DNA from: Phycisphaerales bacterium
GTDB lineage: Bacteria > Planctomycetota > Phycisphaerae > Phycisphaerales > SM1A02
Direction of reading: 5' to 3'
Length of the DNA: 47,368 nucleotides
NCBI GenBank assembly: GCA_022446795.1
Contig: JAKVBX010000007.1
Span: forward strand, 12,419-59,786
The notes below the pieces were generated by a model. It was not told where the DNA came from. It did no database searches and was given only the letters and a program-made list of their open reading frames with translations. Below, piece after piece: positions 8,972 through 18,023 of this stretch. Each line of letters opens with the position of its first letter. The first letter of the stretch is position 1. A program made the position numbers and the translations under genes.

Positions 8972-9244
8972 CCCCCTTCTTCCCGAGTTGTGGATCACCT
9001 GGGACGCCGCGGTGACTCAGCAGGCTGAGAGTTCGAACAACTACGAAGTGGAGGCCTGTTGAAACGGCGCTGACAGAACGATGCCCCTGGGACAGGAAGC
9101 AGTTGGAGACCTGGCGCCATCCTGCTGAAACGCAAGGCCTTGGCGTCCCTGGGACATGACCCCTGGGTCGCGATCACCAACGTGCGGGTGATCATCCAGT
9201 GGTGGTGGGAACAAACCCTGGCACCTGCGACAAGGGAGCGAGAG
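8935..9244. other. Divergent intergenic region imuA / PEP-CTERM gene
   Basis: AT-rich next to imuA, where its promoter lies. The other half holds three CCCTGGG-centred elements: 9085-9093, the perfect dyad GTCCCTGGGAC at 9145-9155, and GACCCCTGGGTC at 9158-9169. These could be operator sites for the plus-strand gene. No coding sequence is supported before 9245. Confidence 0.4.
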
Positions 9245-9943
9245 ATGAAATGTTCTGCAACGGGAACCGTCGGCATGATCCTGGCCGGGCCTGGCCTGGC
9301 CTGTGCGGCCTTGGTTGGTTTGAACCTGGAGGAGCACGCCGTCGATGGCGAGCCCGGGTACACCACGTGGCGACTGTATGCCGAGTTTGACAGTGCCAGT
9401 GACCAACTCACCAGCGTGGGAGGGGCCAACCCGACCGTGGGCGCCGTCATTTCTCCCACGGGGTTCTACCAGAACACGTTCTGCGGTCCACTGTCGTCAT
9501 ACGTCAATGAGGCCTTCGTGGGTTTCATACCCAGTATTCAATACGACAGTTGGGTCACGATCGGCGGAGAGTGGATGACGGACAGCGCGACCTTGAGCAG
9601 CGTCGGGGTTGACTTCACCAGTTTCGAAGCCGGAAACGATCTCTTCATTGCCAATGGTGAGTGGACCCGACCTCTGAATGATCCTCATGCCTTCGGGCAG
9701 GTCATCGGAGGAATGCCGAACTTCCAGGTCCTCGTTGGTCAGTTCACGGTCGCCGGGTACGGGCCTGGCACCGCGCCGTGGGGTCAGTTGAACCTGTCGG
9801 GATACTCCGAATCCTTCGGTCCGGGTGGTGACCTGGTGCCCTGGTCCGCAGAGAACGTGTCCTTCGGCACGCCGCTGCCGGCGCCAGGCGCCCTGGCCCT
9901 GTTGGGCATCGTGGGTGTGGCGGGCCGCCGCCGTCGCGGTTGA
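9245..9943 (+). CDS. Secreted protein with PEP-CTERM-like sorting signal
   Basis: An exported protein of 232 residues with no recognised catalytic domain. The ATG at 9245 follows AGGGAGCGAGAG, a good ribosome-binding site, and opens a signal peptide (about residues 1-20). The body is rich in Gly, Ser and aromatic residues with likely beta structure. The C-terminus reads PAPGALALLG, a hydrophobic helix and a final RRRR cluster, the tripartite layout of PEP-CTERM/exosortase substrates, here with PAP instead of PEP. The protein is therefore probably processed by an exosortase/archaeosortase-type system and delivered to the envelope or matrix. No exosortase is encoded in the window. Confidence 0.75.
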   Translation: MKCSATGTVGMILAGPGLACAALVGLNLEEHAVDGEPGYTTWRLYAEFDSASDQLTSVGGANPTVGAVISPTGFYQNTFCGPLSSYVNEAFVGFIPSIQYDSWVTIGGEWMTDSATLSSVGVDFTSFEAGNDLFIANGEWTRPLNDPHAFGQVIGGMPNFQVLVGQFTVAGYGPGTAPWGQLNLSGYSESFGPGGDLVPWSAENVSFGTPLPAPGALALLGIVGVAGRRRRG

Positions 9944-9975
9944 TGTCAACCAGGATGAAAACCAGTTGTCAATGC

Positions 9976-10005
9976 ACAAGCGAGGCCCATAGGGGCCTCG
10001 CTTGT
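9976..10005. terminator. Bidirectional hairpin terminator
   Basis: Perfect 13-bp arms ACAAGCGAGGCCC (9976-9988) and its complement (9993-10005) around a 4-base loop, placed between two convergent genes. No long T tract follows, so termination strength is uncertain, but position and stability support the call. Confidence 0.75.
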
Positions 10006-10033
10006 CGTGACTCACTGCTGACAAGGGAGTGAG

Positions 10034-10783
10034 TCATTCCACGGGAAACGGATCGACGGGATCGGATTCGCAGGAGGCACAGGAGACGAAGTCAACGGCG
10101 AAGAGCCAGGAGTCGGCCCATTCGCCGGGCGAGATATCGCTCATCGCCCAGTCCAGCAGGGCACTGGTCATGCACTCGGCGCTGAAGGTGATGCACACCT
10201 CGGTCATGTCGCAGGACTCGGCCCGGACCAGTTCATCGAAAGCCCATCCGATGCTCAGGACCTCTCCACCGACGCACACCGTGGCGGGAACATCGTCCTG
10301 GATGGCCGCCTGGGCGTTGTATCCGTTGATCCAGCCGGATTGGAAGACGTGGATTTCGCTGACGGGAAACGGCGTCTGCAGGCAGGTGGTGATGTTGCCG
10401 AATTCATCCTGGCATGTGGCGCCGGAACGCAGCCCTTCAACGACCTCGCGGATCGAGAGCGTGTACAGGCGAGCCCAGACGGGATCAGGATCACTGGCCT
10501 GCAACGCGGGCAGGGTGCATCGTGGTGCGTGCGGCAACCAGTCCATCTCCGGGCAGGAATCGACGGCCTGGCACACGAGACCGAAGGGCATGTCGCATCG
10601 CCCGATGTCGTGATCATCATCGCCCGGTGGAACGGTATCCCCCGGTCCCTCGTAGGCGCCACCCAGGCGTTTTACGGCAACACCATCGGTGATGGGTCCG
10701 GCTGCCGCCAGGCCGGCGACGGCCAGGAGTGATGTCAACAGGATGCGGAGGGGGCGCCGAGCGGTGGGAGGAGTGAGAGGCAT
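10034..10783 (-). CDS. Secreted Cys-rich protein of unknown function
   Basis: I do not recognise the family. From the ATG at 10783 the product has 249 residues: a basic N-terminus, a hydrophobic signal segment (LRILLTSLLAVAGLAAAG), then a mature part that is acidic and contains many Cys in short spacings (for example CESCMT-like and CASC near the C-terminus), which suggests disulfide bonds outside the cytoplasm. AGGA lies 11 bases before this ATG. The frame is open to 10942, but the upstream Arg-rich residues look non-coding. It is separated from the methyltransferase gene by about 200 bases and ends at the shared terminator at 9976-10005. Confidence 0.6.
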   Translation of the reverse strand: MPLTPPTARRPLRILLTSLLAVAGLAAAGPITDGVAVKRLGGAYEGPGDTVPPGDDDHDIGRCDMPFGLVCQAVDSCPEMDWLPHAPRCTLPALQASDPDPVWARLYTLSIREVVEGLRSGATCQDEFGNITTCLQTPFPVSEIHVFQSGWINGYNAQAAIQDDVPATVCVGGEVLSIGWAFDELVRAESCDMTEVCITFSAECMTSALLDWAMSDISPGEWADSWLFAVDFVSCASCESDPVDPFPVE

Positions 10784-10845
10784 GGTGGATGTCCTGGTAT
10801 CGCGATCACGGCGTCGGGCACGCAACCGCCGGTTCGAGAGCGCAG

Positions 10846-10866
10846 GCATGCGAACACTTCGCATGC
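10846..10866. promoter_or_regulatory. Perfect 9-bp dyad upstream of secreted-protein gene
   Basis: GCATGCGAA and its exact complement are separated by CAC. The site lies about 63 bases before the start of the gene at 10783, a plausible operator position. It could instead be a weak terminator of the methyltransferase gene ending at 10987. Confidence 0.35.
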
Positions 10867-10986
10867 GATCAGGCTTCGGAATTCCCTGCCGGGCATATCC
10901 CCGGGGGACAGGGAAGGACGTCCTGGACATGATTCGCAGCAACCCGGCGGGACATCCCCGGGAATCGTGAAGAAAAGGAAATCGAC

Positions 10987-11643
10987 TCAGCCGTCGAGTG
11001 TGCCCACCGCGACGTACAGCGCCACCTGGTTGTCCTGGATGCGTTGCATCCCGGCGTAGTAATCCGACTGCAACTGGACGACTCGATGCTGATCGAAGCC
11101 GGCCTGCTGCATCGCCTGGGTCACCATCGTTCGATCATGGCACCACATGCGCAGGTACCGGCTGGAGGCACCGCCCCAGTCCGGCACGTCGTAGTACTCG
11201 ACCATGGGGGAGTCGCTTGCCCAGATCACGAGGCGGCCACCGGGACGCAGCAGCAGTCGATACCGCTCGATCGTGGCGGGAACATCCTCGGGGAGAACAT
11301 GGATCAGCGAGGCCAGGGAGAGAATCCCGTCAAACGAGGCATCGTCGAACTGGGGTGCCCGCATGTCCATCAGGCGGAAGTCGACTTCCGGATACCGCAT
11401 CTGGGCCCGGTTGATGAAGGCTTCGCAGAGGTCGATCCCGGTCACGTCGAATCCCCTGGCCTGGAGTGCCCCGGCATCGATGCCCGGGCCGCAGCCCACC
11501 TCGAGAATGCGGGGGTGATCCTTCGGTTCCCCCAGCAGCCCACGCAGGTAAGACCGCAACTCGGGGTCGTCCTCGATGGTGGCGTAGTACTCGGCGATGC
11601 CTTCGTACGTGAGGATGGTCTCGCGGGTGGGATCCGTCGTCAT
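10987..11643 (-). CDS. Class I SAM-dependent methyltransferase
   Basis: A cytoplasmic methyltransferase of 218 residues. Motif I of the Rossmann fold is ILEVGCGPGIDA (about 46-57), motif II has GIDLCEAFI, motif III MDMRAP, and motif IV/post I the SFDGILSLASLIHVLPED segment, followed by 'LLRPGGRLVI' before strand 6. This fits the Methyltransf_11/25 group, which acts on small molecules, lipids or proteins; the substrate cannot be read from the sequence. The N-terminal 'YEGIAEYYA' helix is common in this group. It is transcribed away from the sugar dehydrogenase gene. Confidence 0.88.
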   Translation of the reverse strand: MTTDPTRETILTYEGIAEYYATIEDDPELRSYLRGLLGEPKDHPRILEVGCGPGIDAGALQARGFDVTGIDLCEAFINRAQMRYPEVDFRLMDMRAPQFDDASFDGILSLASLIHVLPEDVPATIERYRLLLRPGGRLVIWASDSPMVEYYDVPDWGGASSRYLRMWCHDRTMVTQAMQQAGFDQHRVVQLQSDYYAGMQRIQDNQVALYVAVGTLDG

Positions 11644-11841
11644 GGGGGCATCATGCGGGGAATTGGCTCGCCGTGCCAGTGCTGCCGCTGGGCCGGTTAG
11701 GGATGCCGGGCACAGGCCGCACAGACGGACCCCCGATGCGGGGAAGTTCCAGGATCGTGGATTTGTCGCGGGTCAACTGAGATATCGTGCGGGGCGAAGC
11801 CGCACTCATCCGGGGCCCCTTGTACGAAACGGGAGCAGACG

Positions 11842-13221
11842 ATGAAGAAGCAGATCCTGGCCGCATGTGGCGTGCTGGCTGTCCTCGCGGGCGGTCTTCA
11901 GGCCGATACGCCACCCCTGACATCCGAACTGGTCATGAGTGGACTGAATGAGCCGACCTTCGTGACCGCTCCCGCGGGCGATACCGCGCGGTTGTTCATT
12001 GTCGAGAAGGGGGGACGGATTCGCCTGGCCAAGAACGATGTTCTCCAGGGGACGCCGTTCCTGAACATCTCGAGCCTGGTCCCGAGTGAAACCTGGAACG
12101 GCATGCTCGGCCTGTGCTTCGATCCGGACTTCGAGGCCAACGGCCTGTTCTACATCCAGCACACGCTTGGTGGATCGAGCAGCAATCGGGTCTGCGTGGC
12201 TCGTTACCAGGTGTCGACCAATCCCGATCTGGCGGATGCCACCAGTCGAGAGGTCATTCTTGAACTGGACTACCCGGGATCGCAGGCGTTTCACGTGGGC
12301 GGCTGGATCGGCTTCGGCCCGGACGGTTACCTGTACATCCCCATGGGGGATGGCGGCTACTCGGGTGATGTCACGGCGGGGCCGCGAAGCCAGTCACTGG
12401 ATGTGCCCTGGGGGAAGGTGCTTCGGATCGATGTGCACGGGGCCGATGCCTACCCGGCGGATCCGGATCGCAACTTCGCCATCCCGGCGGACAATCCGTT
12501 CATCGGCACTGGTCTCGGTGAGATCTGGGTGCGCGGTCTGCGTAACCCGTATCGAGCCGACTTTGATGAGGTGACGGGTGACTTCTGGATCGCCGATGTC
12601 GGACTCTTCCTGCGTGAGGAGATCGATGTGGTTCCGGCGACATCAGGAGGCGGGCAGAACTTCGGTTGGGATTGTGCGGAGGGTCACTGGTGCGCCTCCA
12701 ACGGAAGCTGTGCCTGCAATGCGCTGTTGACGGCTCCGGTGCATGATTACGACCATTCAGATGGCTGTTCCATCACGGGCGGAAGCGTCTATGACGGATG
12801 CCTCATGCCACAGATGCAGGGCCGCTACTTCTTCAGCGACTGGTGCTCGGCCAGCGTGTGGTCCGGTCGATACGAGGGCGGAACCCTGGTCGATTGGCAG
12901 GACCATACGGCCGAACTGAATCCAACCGGCCAGCCAGCCATCAGTGGTGTGACCGCCATCGGCGTGGATGGTCGTGGTGAGATGATCGTCGTCTCCCAGC
13001 AGGGTCGGTTGTATCGAATCCTTCCGGCGGATTCCGGAAACACGTGTGATGTTCCCGGTGATGTCGATGGAGATGGGCTCGTTGGCGTCAATGATGTGCT
13101 CGCCGTGTTGAAAGGCTGGGGATCCTGTCCACCCGTGGGGAGCTGCCCGGCGGATCTCGATGGCGACGGCGAGGTGAATGTCAATGATGTCCTGCTCGTC
13201 CTGGCGGGATGGTCGGTCTAG
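11842..13221 (+). CDS. Secreted PQQ-dependent sugar dehydrogenase-like protein with dockerin
   Basis: A predicted exported oxidoreductase of 459 residues. Residues 1-21 are a signal peptide; GGGAG precedes the ATG. The beta-propeller of the glucose/sorbosone dehydrogenase family (GSDH) shows its usual landmarks: 'LFIVEKGGRIRL', 'GLCFDPDF', 'HVGGWIGFGPDGYLYIPMGDGG', 'GKVLRIDV', 'EIWVRGLRNPYRADFD' and 'FWIADVG'. In such enzymes the His and Asp of the HxGG and GDGG segments bind PQQ and calcium. The last ~60 residues hold two dockerin-like calcium loops (DGDGLVGVNDVL and DGDGEVNVNDVL). Substrate is not determined; aldose sugars are likely from the family. A hairpin (11787-11805) may lie in the leader. 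Confidence 0.88.
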   Translation: MKKQILAACGVLAVLAGGLQADTPPLTSELVMSGLNEPTFVTAPAGDTARLFIVEKGGRIRLAKNDVLQGTPFLNISSLVPSETWNGMLGLCFDPDFEANGLFYIQHTLGGSSSNRVCVARYQVSTNPDLADATSREVILELDYPGSQAFHVGGWIGFGPDGYLYIPMGDGGYSGDVTAGPRSQSLDVPWGKVLRIDVHGADAYPADPDRNFAIPADNPFIGTGLGEIWVRGLRNPYRADFDEVTGDFWIADVGLFLREEIDVVPATSGGGQNFGWDCAEGHWCASNGSCACNALLTAPVHDYDHSDGCSITGGSVYDGCLMPQMQGRYFFSDWCSASVWSGRYEGGTLVDWQDHTAELNPTGQPAISGVTAIGVDGRGEMIVVSQQGRLYRILPADSGNTCDVPGDVDGDGLVGVNDVLAVLKGWGSCPPVGSCPADLDGDGEVNVNDVLLVLAGWSV

Positions 13222-13263
13222 ATCACGATGGGGTGGCTATGATCCAGTCGCTGGAGGCCATCC

Positions 13264-14385
13264 ATGACACGACACCTGAAATGTCCACTCTTCCTGGCAC
13301 TGGCCTCGTTGGCGATGCTGGTCGGCCTGTCATCCACCGTTGACGCGCAGGATCGTGGTATCGCCGGGCGATCGGCGCCGGCCTGGCAGGTTGACGAGTG
13401 GTTCAATCTGCCAAAGGGTGTCGAGTCCATCGACGTGACCGACTACCGGGGCAAGGTGATCTACTTCTATGGGTTCCAGTCCTGGTGTCCCAGTTGCCAT
13501 TCGCGTGGTTTCCCCACGTTGAAGGAACTGATCAAGCGGTACAGGGGCAATGAAGATGTCGTCTTCGTCGCGGTCCAGACCGTGTTCGAGGGCTACGCGA
13601 CGAACACACCGATCAAGGCCAGGATGACGGGTCAGCAGCATGGCCTGGAGATTCCCATCGGGCACTCGGGCAGCCTGGACAAGCCATCCCCGTTGATGCG
13701 GTCCTACCGGACTGGCGGGACGCCCTGGACGATCATCATCGATCGTGACGGGGTGGTGCGATACAACGATTTCCACATCTCGCCGGACCAGGGGCAGAAG
13801 CTGATCGACGAGTTGCTCAAGGCGCCCATGGCGAAGAAGAAGCGGCCGAAGATCGAGACCCTGCCGGAGTCGCGTGGTGGTCAGAACATCGTCGGGAAGA
13901 CCTTTCCCAAGCTGCAGCTTGACCGATGGGCCAAGCGAGCTGCGCCTGGAAAGAAGAAGCCCCAGGCAACGCTGTATCGGTGGTGGACCAATACGTGTCC
14001 CTGGTGCGAGGCCAGCTTGCCGGCGATCGAGAAGCTGCGTCTTCAGTACGAGAAGGATGGACTGCGAACCGTCGCGGTCTATCACCCCAAGCCGCCTCGC
14101 GAGGAAACCGACGAGGTGATCCTTTTGGCGGCGCGTGACATCGGGTACCACGGCGATGTGGCCGTGGACCTGGACTGGTCCGAATTGCGGCGGGCCTACC
14201 TTGATTCAAACAAGCGTGGTGCCACCAGTGTCAGCATTCTCGTTGACGAAGATGGCGTGGTGCGGTTCGTGCACCCGGGTCCGGTCTTCTTCCCGTCCAG
14301 TGACCCGGCTGAGGCACGGGAGAACGCGGACTACCTGCTGCTGGAGAAGGCCATCCAGTCGCTGGTCGCTCCAGCATCGGATTGA
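13264..14385 (+). CDS. Exported protein with two thioredoxin-like domains
   Basis: A 373-residue protein with a signal peptide (residues 1-28, ending VDA). It holds two TlpA/AhpC-type thioredoxin folds in tandem. The first has the redox motif C75-P-S-C78 (SWCPSC) and cis-Pro segment GTPW; the second has C245-P-W-C248 (TCPWC) and 'TSVSILVDEDG'. The two halves are joined by a KK-rich linker near residue 190. It probably transfers electrons to, or reduces, envelope proteins. It starts 42 bases after the sugar dehydrogenase; a TATGAT box (13238-13243) and GGAGG before ATG suggest its own promoter. Confidence 0.88.
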   Translation: MTRHLKCPLFLALASLAMLVGLSSTVDAQDRGIAGRSAPAWQVDEWFNLPKGVESIDVTDYRGKVIYFYGFQSWCPSCHSRGFPTLKELIKRYRGNEDVVFVAVQTVFEGYATNTPIKARMTGQQHGLEIPIGHSGSLDKPSPLMRSYRTGGTPWTIIIDRDGVVRYNDFHISPDQGQKLIDELLKAPMAKKKRPKIETLPESRGGQNIVGKTFPKLQLDRWAKRAAPGKKKPQATLYRWWTNTCPWCEASLPAIEKLRLQYEKDGLRTVAVYHPKPPREETDEVILLAARDIGYHGDVAVDLDWSELRRAYLDSNKRGATSVSILVDEDGVVRFVHPGPVFFPSSDPAEARENADYLLLEKAIQSLVAPASD

Positions 14386-14395
14386 CCGGGCGTGT

Positions 14396-17300
14396 TCAGC
14401 ACTCGCCCCAGGCCGAGATCACGATCAACAGGTCATTGACATCCACGACGTTGCTGCCATCGACGTCGGTGGCGCATCCGCTGCAGATTCCCCAGTCGGC
14501 GATCACGCGAAGCACGTCCTTGACGCTCACGACATCGTCATTGTTGATGTCCGCGGGGCAGGGGTCGCCGACGGGTGGATCGAAGATGCCCGAGGCATCC
14601 GGCCCGCCAAGCGCCTGGATCTCCTGGTCCGTCAGGAGTCGGTCGATCAGTCCCATGGTGCTGCATTGCACCAGTGAGACATCCGACCCACTGCCGTCAT
14701 CCGAGAGGAACCAGATCGGGTTGCCCGAGTCGGCCCCGTAGATCCAGTCGGGAGCGGGGAGGTTGTCCAGGACCAGTTCGCCGTTGACGAAGAGTGTCGA
14801 GGTATTGCTGACGTAGTCCACCCGGTGAACGACCCGGAACCACTCGGCCAGTGGCCAGAGATCAGCACCGACATATCCCTGGCCACCGACGTAGAAACCA
14901 CCGCTGCCGCAGTCGACGAACAACTCGGCATCATTGGCGTTGTTGGCATTGGCCTGCCAGAGCGCCTGCAACTCCATTTCCTTCGGATGGAAATACAGAT
15001 CCCAGGCCATCGTGAAATGTCCCAGGTCACAGCAGCCCAGCCCGGCGTTGCCCGGCATGTTCGTGAAGACCCGGAGTCCTCGGTTGCTGCCCCAGACGTT
15101 GTCCATGCTGATATAGGACGCCTGGTCGCCATTGATGTCAGGAACGACGGTGCCGGTATCGCTGGTGACCCAGTCGAGGCCGTACACCATCCCGGTCGGA
15201 ACCAGTTCGCCGGTGCCGAAGGCTGTCTCCATGGCATCGTCATCGGCGGGGAACATGTCGTTGAATCGCCACTCGGTAGGACGGTCGAGGAAGATGCCAT
15301 AGGCATTGGCCTCGCCCAGGTCGGCGATGTCCAGGTCGGTCATGAGATCATCGACGAAGGCGACTGAACTGCAGCGAACCAGTCCGGTTTCGGCACCGTC
15401 ATCGTCCGTGAACAACCACGTGGAGTACTCGCTCCCGCCTCCCCAGACCCAGTCCGGGGCGCCCAGGACCGTGTCGTCCAGCACCTTCTCGCCGTTGACG
15501 AAGAGCGCGGACGTGCCCTTGGCATAGTCCACTCGCTGCACCAGTCGGAACCACTCGCCCATGGACCAGAGATTCTCGCCGACAAATCCGGTGCCATTGA
15601 CCCAGAAGCCGCCGGTGTCGCAGTCCAACTGGAGTTCGCTCTGGTTGGTGTTCTGATGGCTGCCTTGCCAGAGGGCGATTCGCCCGACCTGACCGGGTTC
15701 GATGTACAGGTCCCACGCCCAGGTATAGGTCTCGATGTCGCCGTTGTTTCCCGGCGCGTCGAGCCAGAGCCGCAGTCCGCTGTTGGCGCCCGATACGTTG
15801 TCGACTCGTATGAATGTCGCCGGGGTTTCATTGATGTCAGGGACACCGCCGCCGGTCGCGCCCAGGCTCCATTCCAACCCCTCGATCATGCCATCGGGGA
15901 TCATCTCCGCCGTTCCGCGGGCAGCGACCAGGGGCTCGCCGGTAGTCGCACTCTCATCGATCAGTCGCCATTCGGCGGTCCAGTCGGTTGGGAATCGGCG
16001 TGTCGTGGTGAAGGACCAGGTCGGGCCCTCGAGCACATCGCCGTCGATGGTGGCGTCAACACGCCAGTAGTACGTCGTCTGCGGTGCCAATGGTCCGATG
16101 GCCAGGCTCGGTTCCGGCACGATCGCCAGCAGGTCTTCGGCGCCGAGGGCAGGGGTCAGGCCAAGGTAGACATCCCAGGAACTGGCGCCGGAACAGTTGC
16201 CCCAGGTGAGCACTGGTTCACGTGAGATGTCCTCTTCACCGTCTTCGGGAGTGGGGGCATCCTCTCCTCCGAAGGACTCGCCCGTGCTGAACGCGAGGGG
16301 AGCCGACCAGTCACTCCACTGGAGGCCATCGTCTCGATATCGAACTCGCCAGTAGAGCGTGCTGCAACCGGGAACATCGCCGTCGATCGTGGTCCGCGAG
16401 ACCTCCGGGTCGGTCACGGTGTTCACCGAGTACCAGCCGTCGCCATTGGAGGGTCGATACCAGTTCTCACGCCGCTTCCAGTCCTCGGCCACGGGAGTGG
16501 ACCAGTCGAGCAGGTCGGTACTGATCTGCCAGTGACTCTCGAGGGGGTCGTCGCCATCGCCGTCGGCGAAGGTGTCACCGACCAGGTCGATCTCCCATCC
16601 CAGCACGGGGCCATCTGCCAGCGATGGTGAGACCGCGGTGGGTGTGGTGGGCGGATCATTCTGGTAGCGGATGGAGACCTGATCCCTGATCTCGTTGTCA
16701 CGGGAGATGTAGTCATTGCCCCGGCTCACGCGGGTGAGTGTCAGCGTCGGGTTTTCCCCGCCGACGATCTCGATCACGCAGAAGCCCCATTCATTCTCGG
16801 TGACCTGGAACTCGTCATAGTCCTCGTTGTCGTAGAGGTACCAGTAGTCGAGGCTGCCCATGGCTGACGCCACGTTGACCATCAGGTGCTGGTGGTCCCG
16901 ACTCTGTCCTCGCGAGTACGAGTGGGTATGTCCGAAGAAGTGAACCGACGGTTTGCCGCAGTCGGCCGTGAACTGCTCGGCCCGGGCGACCGCTTCGGAG
17001 CTGAAGTCGGATTCCCCGGGAGTCCATGACTCGCTGAGATGCGGATGGTGGAACTGCACGAGCAGGAAGTCGATGTGCTCAGCCGTGCACGCATCGGCCA
17101 GGACCCCATCGAACCAGGCCAGCTGCGCCGCGTTGTCGAAGGGTGGATTGGAATCCAGCGTGATCACGCGGAGATTGTGATGGTCGAACCAGTACCACTG
17201 CTCGGGATAGTCGAGCGAACCATTCAGTGGCAGGTTCATGTAGCCGTAGTACAGGTCGGCATTGGACTCGTGGTTGCCCAGGGCCGGGTAGAGCGGCACA

Positions 17301-17890
17301 TGTCGATAGAGATTCGAGGCCTGCCCGAAGAAGTCATCCTGCCAATGGGAGTGATTGCTGCCCACGCCAACGAGGTCGCCGGGAACCAGCGAGAACGAGA
17401 TGACCTGGTCGATGTCACCGCCACCGGGCTGGCCGAAGTAGTCCAGGATGCCCTCGTTGATGATCTCCCCGTGCTTGGTCGCAATGTTGCCCTGCTGCGA
17501 GTCGGAGTAGGCCACGAAGGTGAAAGGCGCCTCGGACCCAACGGGCAGGGGCGTGGTGAACCAGGCGATCTCGGACTGGTCCTGCTCGGTCCGCGCTCGG
17601 TAGTAGTACCGGGTAAAGGACGACAGGCCACTCAACTCGACGTGGTGGATGTGGGTGCCATCAGCACCAGTGACCCAGTTGCCTGATGCGGTCTGGTCGA
17701 GGGCCTCGGGCGTGAGGCCGAAGTCGATCCAACTCTCGTCGTGACCATCGCTTTCCCAGGCGATCGCCATCGAAGTCGGCGTGGGTTTCTGGAGATAGGG
17801 CGCGACCGGGAACTGGGCCCAGCAGCACGCCGACAGCATGCTGATGACACCAGCAGCCCACCAGGTTTGCCTGTGGCCAGAGCTCCTCAC
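14396..17890 (-). CDS. Large secreted metallophosphoesterase (purple acid phosphatase-like) with LamG repeats and dockerin
   Basis: A predicted exported phosphoesterase of 1164 residues. After a signal peptide (about 1-25), an Fn3-like purple-acid-phosphatase N-domain (25-115) leads into a calcineurin-type phosphoesterase domain with SDSQ, a GDL motif, GNHE (205-208), an HHPH segment and GHTH (320-323). The SDSQ has Gln where many relatives have His, typical of some bacterial PAP-like enzymes. Fn3-like segments follow (about 400-640), then two copies of a ~215-residue LamG/concanavalin-like module (about 660-875 and 880-1095), each with 'EWRL/EWRFND', 'VPDIN' and 'LFVNGE', and last a degenerate dockerin pair. 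GTG at 17890 is chosen because GGAGG lies just upstream and the signal peptide follows. Confidence 0.88.
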   Translation of the reverse strand: MRSSGHRQTWWAAGVISMLSACCWAQFPVAPYLQKPTPTSMAIAWESDGHDESWIDFGLTPEALDQTASGNWVTGADGTHIHHVELSGLSSFTRYYYRARTEQDQSEIAWFTTPLPVGSEAPFTFVAYSDSQQGNIATKHGEIINEGILDYFGQPGGGDIDQVISFSLVPGDLVGVGSNHSHWQDDFFGQASNLYRHVPLYPALGNHESNADLYYGYMNLPLNGSLDYPEQWYWFDHHNLRVITLDSNPPFDNAAQLAWFDGVLADACTAEHIDFLLVQFHHPHLSESWTPGESDFSSEAVARAEQFTADCGKPSVHFFGHTHSYSRGQSRDHQHLMVNVASAMGSLDYWYLYDNEDYDEFQVTENEWGFCVIEIVGGENPTLTLTRVSRGNDYISRDNEIRDQVSIRYQNDPPTTPTAVSPSLADGPVLGWEIDLVGDTFADGDGDDPLESHWQISTDLLDWSTPVAEDWKRRENWYRPSNGDGWYSVNTVTDPEVSRTTIDGDVPGCSTLYWRVRYRDDGLQWSDWSAPLAFSTGESFGGEDAPTPEDGEEDISREPVLTWGNCSGASSWDVYLGLTPALGAEDLLAIVPEPSLAIGPLAPQTTYYWRVDATIDGDVLEGPTWSFTTTRRFPTDWTAEWRLIDESATTGEPLVAARGTAEMIPDGMIEGLEWSLGATGGGVPDINETPATFIRVDNVSGANSGLRLWLDAPGNNGDIETYTWAWDLYIEPGQVGRIALWQGSHQNTNQSELQLDCDTGGFWVNGTGFVGENLWSMGEWFRLVQRVDYAKGTSALFVNGEKVLDDTVLGAPDWVWGGGSEYSTWLFTDDDGAETGLVRCSSVAFVDDLMTDLDIADLGEANAYGIFLDRPTEWRFNDMFPADDDAMETAFGTGELVPTGMVYGLDWVTSDTGTVVPDINGDQASYISMDNVWGSNRGLRVFTNMPGNAGLGCCDLGHFTMAWDLYFHPKEMELQALWQANANNANDAELFVDCGSGGFYVGGQGYVGADLWPLAEWFRVVHRVDYVSNTSTLFVNGELVLDNLPAPDWIYGADSGNPIWFLSDDGSGSDVSLVQCSTMGLIDRLLTDQEIQALGGPDASGIFDPPVGDPCPADINNDDVVSVKDVLRVIADWGICSGCATDVDGSNVVDVNDLLIVISAWGEC

Positions 17891-18023
17891 GACGCCTCCA
17901 TCCTTCCATCATGGGCCCAGCCAGCCCGGGGTCAAGGGTGGGTGCCTCGGAAGGGGCGATCAGGCCCATGGAAACGGCGGAATGGGCCCGCGGCCGGCCA
18001 GGAACCGGCTCGGGCGATCCGAT

